This document shows positions 8,427-13,759 of a stretch of 13,759 nucleotides of DNA, piece after piece. Under the pieces are notes generated by a model. The model saw only the letters and a program-made list of their open reading frames with translations. It made no database searches and was not told where the DNA came from. The translations under genes and the position numbers were made by a program. Each line of letters begins with the position of its first letter. Within the stretch, counting starts at the first letter, position 1. The DNA comes from Isotricha intestinalis. Lineage: Eukaryota > Ciliophora > Litostomatea > Vestibuliferida > Isotrichidae. The stretch covers positions 1-13,759 of the forward strand of contig JAJJLU010000938.1 in assembly GCA_023807065.1 (NCBI GenBank), in the 5' to 3' direction.

Positions 8427-9095
8427 TTAAATGTAATATATATTTAATATTTTTATAAATAAATGAATAAATTATAATTAGAACTATCTTTTATTCAATA
8501 TTTTGAAATTTAAAGTTAGTAATCTATAAAAAAAAGAATGAAATATAATTAAAAAAAGGAATCTAAAATTATTTTTTTTATCCATTATTTTCTGTAAAAT
8601 TTAAATAAATTTTATTAGTTTGATGAGGGACTATAATGAGATAATTCATTTTTAAAAAATTTTCATCTAAAGATAAAATTAAAATTGTATTATTTCCTCA
8701 AATCTAGTTAAGATTTCTTTCAATGAAATGGTTTCTTTTAAATTTTATTTTAGTTTTTTTTTGGATGTGATTAAATTATATTATATTATTAATAGATATT
8801 GATTAAATTAATTAATTAAATTAAGAATATTCTTTTCTTTTTTACTAATTTAATATTAAATTAATATTTTTCATAGTTAATTTTCATATTATACTTTTGT
8901 TAAGAGAATAAACAATGATATTTTGAAGATTTGAAAATTAGTATATTATTATTAAAAAAATATTATTTTTGAATTCCTGATTATTTTATTGATTAAAACC
9001 TTAAATTCAATAAAATAATGAGATTTATGATTTTTTTTTTCAAAATATAATAATAAATATAATTCAATTACAAAAAAATAAATTATATATAAACA
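8427..9095. other. Divergent intergenic region between repeat gene and sorting nexin
   Basis: 669 bp between two divergent ATGs. It must hold both promoters, but no specific element can be read out of the AT background. It includes a self-complementary TTAATTAATTAA run near 8809-8820 and a possible minus-strand gene relic described separately (8578-8887). The 5' leader of the sorting nexin is AT-only, with an AACAATGG start context. Confidence 0.45.
8578..8887 (-). pseudogene. Possible small decayed gene (about 100 codons), unknown family
   Basis: On the minus strand an ATG at 8887 opens MKINYEKY, then a TAA, then FNIKLVKKKRIFLI. After a frame change comes FNHIQKKTKIKFRNHFIERN, then TAG and TGA two codons apart, and then 39 open codons. 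These read NNTILILSLDENFLKMNYL and IIVPHQTNKIYLNFTENNG before TAA at 8580-8578. The last block has varied residues (Pro, His, Gln, Thr, Asp) that look coding. The broken frame argues against a working gene. A chance open run is the alternative. Confidence 0.35.
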
Positions 9096-10700
9096 ATGGA
9101 TTCAGACATTGAAGCAAAAAAAGATTTATTAAAAAAGGAAATATTAGACAATAATTATGATCAAAATAAATTTATTGAATTTTGTATATCTCAAAAAGAA
9201 AACGGTGATGATTTATCTCAATGGACATTAGAAGAACTACAAGAGATAATAAAACAATTTACATCATCTCAGAAAGACAACATAGAAAATAATATAAATA
9301 TAAATTCAGAAAAAAAAGAAAACGATTCGACAGAAAAATCAAATGAAAAAAATATTAATAATAAAAATCCAAATGAAAATCAAAATATAGAAGGTGATAT
9401 AAAACAAATGGGAGAAACAAAAGTAGAAAAAACAACAAAAACCCAAATAATAAATTGTAGAAAATTAGAAAAAAGTGTATTAAATGATAAAGTAATTGAA
9501 GTTTTAATTCAAAATCCAAAATTAATAGAAACATCATTTATATCATCAAATTATATAAATTATGAAGTTTCAACTCCATCAATGAATTGGATAGTTTTTA
9601 GAAGATATTCAGATTTTCTTTGGTTAAGAAGTGTTTTAGTTAAATTCTTTGCTGGTCATGTTGTTCCTCCAATTCCAAATAAAAAATCAGGAGGAAGAAG
9701 ATTTGAAAAAGACTTTATTGAAAAAAGAATGAAATTTTTACAAAAATTTATGTCTGCTATTATTGAAAATGAAATTTATAAAGCAAGTGAACCTTTAATT
9801 GCTTTTTTATCTATGACTGATCATAATCAATTTGAAGCTAAAATGAAAGAATTAACTTCTTTTCAACCTTCACCTTATATTGAAGAAATTAAAACTTTTT
9901 CTAGTACAGTTACTATAGCTTCGACTGAAGAGGATAATGAAAAATATTTTAAAAATATTGCTAATTATTTTAGAATACAATATCAATTATATGAAAGGTT
10001 AAATTATAATCTTAAAGATTTTTACAATAATCTTTATGCAACTCAAAAAAGTATGGAAAATATTCAAAAAGATTTTGAAATTTTACATATGTTAAATACT
10101 AGAGTTGCTATGAAAGAAGCAATTTCTAAAACATATGAACAATATGGTATTTTTTTCAAAAATTGGAGCAGAATATTATATAAACAAAATATTACTGTTA
10201 AAAATCATATAAAAGAATTTTTTAAATTTGCAAAAATGGAAGGAACTTCTTATTCTGAATTAATTTCTAGAAGAGATGAAGCAAGAGATAAATATTTAAA
10301 TTATAAAAATAAATTAATTTTAAAAAAAGAAAAACATTGGTTGAATAAAGATATTTCTAAATGGGAAATTGATGAAGATATGGGAAAAATAGATAAAGCA
10401 AAATTAACTCAAGATAAAGAATATGCTTTTAGTAAAATGTGCACTAAAGAAAGTTTATTGTTAAATGCATATAAAAATCAATTAGGTTATTGTAATAAAA
10501 CTAATATTGATGAATTGAAAAATATGATTAAAATTAATTGCCAAAAATTTATTGAAAATGACGGAAAGTTTTGTTCTGAATTTTATCCTACTTTAACAGA
10601 TGCTTTAAATGTTTATTCTACTTTCCAAATGTTTATTGCTACATCTCAAATGAATGCTCAGATGGAAATGATGGAAAAAAGTAGTGAAAAAAAAGAATAG
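9096..10700 (+). CDS. Sorting nexin, PX domain plus BAR-like helical C-terminus
   Basis: A 534-residue protein. Residues about 133-250 form a PX domain with the phosphoinositide-binding residues in place: RRYSDF (R169/R170, Y171), the loop PPIPNKK (191-197) and the later arginine R211 in FIEKRMKFLQKFM. This pattern is expected to bind PI3P on endosomes. Residues about 260-530 are helical and charged with no other motif, fitting the BAR domain of the SNX1/2/4/Vps5 type that dimerises and senses or makes curved tubules. Residues 1-60 form a separate module with NKFIEFCISQKENGDDLSQW then TLEELQEIIKQF, followed by an Asn/Glu-rich linker. The length fits a PX-BAR nexin. Which nexin subfamily it belongs to cannot be decided by eye. 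Start ATG follows an AT-only leader; stop is TAG. Confidence 0.9.
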   Translation: MDSDIEAKKDLLKKEILDNNYDQNKFIEFCISQKENGDDLSQWTLEELQEIIKQFTSSQKDNIENNININSEKKENDSTEKSNEKNINNKNPNENQNIEGDIKQMGETKVEKTTKTQIINCRKLEKSVLNDKVIEVLIQNPKLIETSFISSNYINYEVSTPSMNWIVFRRYSDFLWLRSVLVKFFAGHVVPPIPNKKSGGRRFEKDFIEKRMKFLQKFMSAIIENEIYKASEPLIAFLSMTDHNQFEAKMKELTSFQPSPYIEEIKTFSSTVTIASTEEDNEKYFKNIANYFRIQYQLYERLNYNLKDFYNNLYATQKSMENIQKDFEILHMLNTRVAMKEAISKTYEQYGIFFKNWSRILYKQNITVKNHIKEFFKFAKMEGTSYSELISRRDEARDKYLNYKNKLILKKEKHWLNKDISKWEIDEDMGKIDKAKLTQDKEYAFSKMCTKESLLLNAYKNQLGYCNKTNIDELKNMIKINCQKFIENDGKFCSEFYPTLTDALNVYSTFQMFIATSQMNAQMEMMEKSSEKKE

Positions 10701-11224
10701 AAAAATTAAAATGTTATTTAAATTATTTTTGAGTATCAATTTTAATATTTAAATTTAATAAAAGAAACATTTTTATATTTTTTCAATTAGATTTTAATTT
10801 TTTCAAATTTATATCTTTGATTCAAATAAAGAAGAAGAAAAATTAAAAGATGTTAAAATATAAAATATGAAGAAAATAGTGAAAAAGAAATAGATTCTAA
10901 GAAAAAAATATATTTGAAAAAACAAAAAAAATGATAAATCAATAAAAATAATCTCTTCCATTTACAATTGCATGAATTCTTATGAATTTATTTCACTTTT
11001 TTTCTCTATTTAATTTATATTTTTAAAAAAGCATAATTTCAATAAAAAGAATAATATTATTTAAATATTGTTTTTCTTACTTAAAATAAATTTATATTTT
11101 AAATTAAATTAATTTTCTTATATTCATTTTTTTATTATATTAATTATTTATTAACATAATATTTTTTTATACTTACAATAATAAAGAATATATTTAAAAA
11201 ATTAAAAGAATATATACATTAATT
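10701..11224. other. Intergenic region, no gene seen
   Basis: 524 bp between the sorting nexin and the acetyltransferase, both on the plus strand. A purine-rich patch at about 10811-10934 gives short plus-strand text (FDSNKEEEKLKDVKI, then in another frame KYEENSEKEIDSKKKIYL) broken by stops. It may be a relic but is not beyond chance. The rest is AT runs that must include the terminator of one gene and the promoter of the next. Confidence 0.45.
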
Positions 11225-11710
11225 ATGAAAGCAAAAATAGAAGAGGTGGGTCTTGATTCATTAGATGAAATTCTTTCAATGAGAATGGAAGTTTTAGGAG
11301 TTGTTTTCAAATCAGAATTTGAAACAATGTCAGAAGAAGAAAAGAAAAATTTGTTAGAAGAAAACAGAAATTATTATAAAAGAGAATTACCTTCAGGAGG
11401 TCATATTGCTTGTTTTGCTTATATTGATAATAATTTAGTTGGATGTGGAGGACTTTGTTTATATAATGAAATGCCTTCTCCAGATAATATAAATGGTAAA
11501 TGCGGATATTTGATGAATGTTTATGTAAGAGCACAATATAGAAATCATGGATTAGGAACTGATATTACAAATTGGTTAATAAATTCTGCAAAAAAAAAAG
11601 GAGTCAATAAAATTTACCTTGAAAGTTCTGTTATTGCTAAAAACATGTATTATAAAATTGGATTCAATGATATGAAAGATTATATGATCTATAAGAATAA
11701 AGCACCTTAA
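11225..11710 (+). CDS. GNAT-family N-acetyltransferase, bacterial type
   Basis: A complete 161-residue single-domain GNAT, the usual length for the bacterial small-molecule type. The acetyl-CoA site is visible as strand YLMNVYV (95-101) followed by motif A, R106-x-x-G109-x-G111 in QYRNHGLGTDITNWLI. The C-terminal part IYLESSVIAKNMYYKIGFND contains the YxKxGF signature of the last strands, with a Tyr that often acts as general acid. It transfers an acetyl group from acetyl-CoA to an amine; the substrate is unknown. There is no targeting signal, so it is cytosolic. The compact form and the wording of the motifs resemble enzymes of anaerobic bacteria, which suggests horizontal transfer followed by adaptation to local AT-rich codon use. 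The phylogeny cannot be tested here. The start at 11225 is the first ATG and gives the normal N-terminus; stop is TAA TAA. Confidence 0.92.
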   Translation: MKAKIEEVGLDSLDEILSMRMEVLGVVFKSEFETMSEEEKKNLLEENRNYYKRELPSGGHIACFAYIDNNLVGCGGLCLYNEMPSPDNINGKCGYLMNVYVRAQYRNHGLGTDITNWLINSAKKKGVNKIYLESSVIAKNMYYKIGFNDMKDYMIYKNKAP

Positions 11711-11811
11711 TAATTTTTTTTTTATTTTTCAATATTTCTTTTAATTTTTTTTCCTTATAAAAATTTTAATTATAATAAAACAATAGTTTGATTATAAGAT
11801 TTTTAATTTAC

Positions 11812-11946
11812 TTATTTATCTTTTGTAAAAGTTAATTGAGGATATGTTTTATATATTATTATTAACAAATTTCCAATTACAAAAATAAAAAATAAGAGGA
11901 TTCTATAAAATTCTTTTTTTTTCTTCAATACATTTACATTTATAAA
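11812..11946 (-). pseudogene. Possible 3' relic of a membrane-protein gene
   Basis: A 44-codon open run on the minus strand ends at TAA 11814-11812. It reads FINVNVLKKKKEFYRIL, then LFFIFVIGNLLIIIYK, then TYPQLTFTKDK: a basic stretch, one hydrophobic segment of about 18 residues and a polar tail, which is the normal order for a single-pass membrane protein end. Upstream, in another frame, KKKKVLIYKCKCIEEKK would join it through the A9 run at 11914-11922, so one indel there may have broken the gene. No start is identifiable. The length alone is within chance. Confidence 0.3.
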
Positions 11947-12027
11947 TTAATACTTTCTTCTTTTTTTAAAAATTTCAAGATTTTTGACTAATATCAAATT
12001 TTAATTTTATTAAAATAATTATAATAA

Positions 12028-12115
12028 TGATTGTTTGTTAGGAAGAATCAATCTATTATTTTAATATAATTAACTTAATAATTATATTTTCTAAATTCTT
12101 GAAGATAAACAATCA
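12028..12115. repeat. Imperfect inverted repeat able to fold as an 88-nt hairpin
   Basis: TGATTGTTT (12028-12036) is exactly complementary to AAACAATCA (12107-12115). The stem extends inward by three pairs, two of them G-U. After a 3x3 internal loop, AAGAAT (12043-12048) pairs with ATTCTT (12095-12100), and ATTATT (12055-12060) can pair with AATAAT (12077-12082). It could be a structured RNA or a chance AT structure. Confidence 0.3.
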
Positions 12116-12447
12116 GTACAATATCACTAATATAATACTTTTGTCTAGATTATTATCATTTTCTGTTTTTGATAAAATATCAAAAGTCCTTTATAATAAA
12201 AGTTTTTATATCTAATAAAGTCCTTTATCAATATTAACAATAATATCTAATAATATAGTCTATAATATGCTTAAGTTATTATTCTTTTAATTGAATAAAA
12301 AGAATTTGTGTTTCAAAAAAGTAAATAATATAATAAATCTAGTTTATACTAATTTAATTATATTATCTAAAGCTTTATTTATTGAAATTTAGCCTTTTAA
12401 AAAATAATAAAAAAAGCAAAATCAAAAATTAAAAATTAAATAAAAAA

Positions 12448-12462
12448 ATGTTATTAATATAA
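12448..12462 (+). other. Four-codon upstream ORF in frame with cyclin L
   Basis: ATG at 12448 in an AAAAAAATG context opens Met-Leu-Leu-Ile and ends at TAA 12460-12462, one codon before the cyclin start at 12466. It is in the same frame as the cyclin. It may lie in the 5' leader or upstream of the transcript start. Confidence 0.35.
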
Positions 12463-12465
12463 GAA

Positions 12466-13557
12466 ATGGAACTTTTTCTTTCAGAAAAACATCCATCACT
12501 TCAATTAGATACAACAATCAGAGTAAATTTATATGAAAAATTAAAAACTCAATATATTCCATATAATTATAAAACTCCATCAGAATTATATATAAATATG
12601 TCAAATGAGAATGAAAAGAAAATCAGATATTATTTTTCAAAATTTATAATAAAATGTGGAATTTTATTACAATTAAAACAAAACACAATATTAACATCTT
12701 TGAAAATTTTAAATTTTTTTTATTGGAAAAGAACAATAACAGATTTTGAACCATTTTATATAATTTGTGCTTCAATAGATTTAGGAGGTAAAACCGAAGA
12801 AACCCAAAAAAGTTTAAATGAAATTACAAATATAGCTTTATTTCTTTTTAATTGTGAAAAAAACAATTATAAAGGGAAAATTCCAATCAATAATTATAAA
12901 ACAGAAAATTTTAATAAAATAAAAGAAAATATAATAAATATTGAATTAATAATAATGAAAGAATTAGGTTATAATATGGAATTTTATTCTAATCATCCTC
13001 ATAAATATTTAATTCATTTTTTAAAATATATCAATAGATCAAGAGATTTATTACAAAAAAGCTGGTCTTGTTTAAATGATATGTATAGAACTTCTTTGAT
13101 TGTAAATTATAGTCCAAATTCTTTAGCTTGTGCAGCAATTTTTTTAGCAGCAAGATTAAATTACTTTTTTCTTCCTCAAAAAGTTGAATGGTGGAAATTA
13201 TTTAAAGTGAATTATGAAGATATATGTGAAATTGCTTCTGAAACTTTATTTTTATATGAAAATAATAATATTAGTTTAAATGATGTAATTGATATTTTAA
13301 ATAAAAAAAACGAAAAAGAGAAAAATGAAAAAAAGAATAATGAGGAAAAATATTATAAAAATAAAAATAATTATCATAATTATAAAAAAGATAATAAATA
13401 TGATGATTATTATTATAAGAAATATTATGATAAAAGAGATAGAGATAAAGAAAGGGATAATAATCATAAGAGAAAAAGAAGTAGAGATAGATCTTATTCT
13501 GGATATAAAAATCATCATCATCATTATAAAAATTATTATGATAATTATAATTATTAA
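12466..13557 (+). CDS. Cyclin L-like protein (two cyclin folds, basic RS-like tail)
   Basis: A 363-residue protein. Residues about 45-160 form the first cyclin fold and about 165-275 the second. The cyclin L signature is clear: HPHKYLIHFLKYI (177 onward), then SWSCLNDMYRTSLIVNYSP, SLACAAIFLAARL and SETLFLY, which track the animal and plant cyclin L second fold closely. The tail, from about 285, is Lys/Asn/Tyr-rich and ends with RDRDKERD, HKRKRSRDRSYS (to 345), four His and several Tyr, a short counterpart of the RS domain of cyclin L. Cyclin L partners CDK11 in the nucleus to control splicing and transcription; the RS-like tail would target splicing speckles. The first fold is divergent and carries an insertion (NCEKNNYKGKIPINNYK). 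Cyclin K/T is less likely because of the HPHK segment and the tail. An in-frame ATG lies 18 bp upstream but is cut off by a TAA. Confidence 0.9.
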   Translation: MELFLSEKHPSLQLDTTIRVNLYEKLKTQYIPYNYKTPSELYINMSNENEKKIRYYFSKFIIKCGILLQLKQNTILTSLKILNFFYWKRTITDFEPFYIICASIDLGGKTEETQKSLNEITNIALFLFNCEKNNYKGKIPINNYKTENFNKIKENIINIELIIMKELGYNMEFYSNHPHKYLIHFLKYINRSRDLLQKSWSCLNDMYRTSLIVNYSPNSLACAAIFLAARLNYFFLPQKVEWWKLFKVNYEDICEIASETLFLYENNNISLNDVIDILNKKNEKEKNEKKNNEEKYYKNKNNYHNYKKDNKYDDYYYKKYYDKRDRDKERDNNHKRKRSRDRSYSGYKNHHHHYKNYYDNYNY

Positions 13558-13717
13558 TGATATATTTATTTGTTTTATTCATAAATATTATTTTCAATTA
13601 AATTTTTATTTGAATTATTTTTTAAAAATTCAAGAAAAAAAGTTTTAAACAAATAAAAGAAAAATAAAATAAAAAAAATAAGGAAAATCAAAAAAAAATT
13701 TGTTTTAAATAATTGAA
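13558..13717. other. Short subtelomeric spacer
   Basis: Only 160 bp lie between the cyclin L stop codon and the telomere array. They are A/T runs with no subtelomeric repeats and must hold the 3' UTR of the cyclin gene. Confidence 0.7.
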
Positions 13718-13759
13718 ATTGGGGATTGGGGATTGGGGATTGGGGATTGGGGATTGGGG
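13718..13759 (+). repeat. Telomere: six perfect copies of ATTGGGG
   Basis: Positions 13718-13759 are six uninterrupted copies of the 7-mer ATTGGGG, running to the last base. The G-rich strand points outward 5'->3', as at the right end of a linear chromosome. The array is abrupt, with ordinary AT-rich DNA directly before it. The unit equals the Tetrahymena-type TTGGGG with one extra A. Confidence 0.93.

Larger units (their letters stand above)
11711..12465. other. 755-bp intergenic region with a possible relic and an inverted-repeat structure
   Basis: No intact gene. It contains a minus-strand open run with a membrane-like segment (11812-11946), an 88-nt inverted-repeat structure (12028-12115), an 8-bp hairpin (12167-12185) and a 12-bp direct repeat AAAGTCCTTTAT at 12183-12194 and 12217-12228. 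The last 60 bp are the A-rich leader of the cyclin gene. Confidence 0.5.

Noticed and set aside
10800..10990. About 50-codon minus-strand hydrophobic ORF
   Set aside because: It is mostly Phe and Ile from T runs opposite a purine-rich patch, without any motif.
13271..13648. Several overlapping ORFs on both strands at the end of cyclin L
   Set aside because: They are other-frame readings of the Lys/Asn/Tyr tail, made almost only of Ile, Tyr, Phe and Lys, with no independent signal.
1..13759. A ciliate code with TAA/TAG read as Gln
   Set aside because: The conserved genes use only CAA/CAG for Gln over hundreds of codons, and the spastin-like protein and cyclin L stop at TAG or TAA just where their families end. 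Stops in the gaps come with frameshifts, so decay fits better.
1..13759. tRNA, rRNA, CRISPR arrays, transposons or germline-eliminated elements
   Set aside because: No GC-richer cloverleaf or rRNA block, no spaced repeats, and no transposase motif or flanking TA-bounded insertion could be seen.

Overview
This is a eukaryotic nuclear window, extremely AT-rich (by eye about four fifths or more A+T), that ends at its right edge in a chromosome end. The last 42 bases are six exact copies of the 7-mer ATTGGGG, G-rich strand running 5'->3' outward, as a telomere should. Five of the six complete genes and the partial one look like unspliced eukaryotic genes. They are K/N/E/I-rich, stop with TAA or TAG (never TGA here), and the last gene ends only 160 bp from the telomere. 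Compact gene-to-telomere spacing and a T2G4-related telomere point to a ciliate macronuclear chromosome. An AT-rich anaerobic (rumen-type) ciliate is my best guess, but it is an inference. The genetic code looks standard for TAA and TAG, because the conserved proteins use only CAA/CAG for Gln and end where their families end.

Layout, left to right: (1) 1-233 minus, N-terminus of a trypsin-like serine-protease-fold protein running off the left edge. (2) 379-546 plus, a small coding-like ORF with one in-frame TGA. (3) 847-1641 minus, a probable decayed coiled-coil gene. (4) 1760-3382 plus, a large coiled-coil protein with an acidic tail. (5) About 1.15 kb with no convincing gene. (6) 4534-5922 plus, a spastin-like microtubule-severing AAA ATPase. 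(7) 6090-8426 minus, a 778-aa Lys/Asn-rich protein with tandem 49-residue repeats. (8) 8578-8887 minus, a possible gene remnant. (9) 9096-10700 plus, a PX-BAR sorting nexin. (10) 11225-11710 plus, a bacterial-looking GNAT acetyltransferase. (11) 11812-11946 minus, a possible remnant with a membrane segment, followed by an 88-nt inverted-repeat structure. (12) 12466-13557 plus, cyclin L with an RS-like tail. (13) 13718-13759, the telomere.

The genes do not form one pathway. Recognisable functions are cytoskeleton/membrane remodelling (spastin-like), endosomal sorting (sorting nexin), splicing or transcription control (cyclin L), small-molecule or peptide acetylation (GNAT) and a protease-like protein. 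Several gaps between intact genes contain short, frame-broken coding-like stretches, which suggests gene decay near this chromosome end. In such AT-rich DNA, however, runs of 40 open codons also arise by chance, so those calls carry low confidence. I found no tRNA, rRNA, CRISPR array or transposon.
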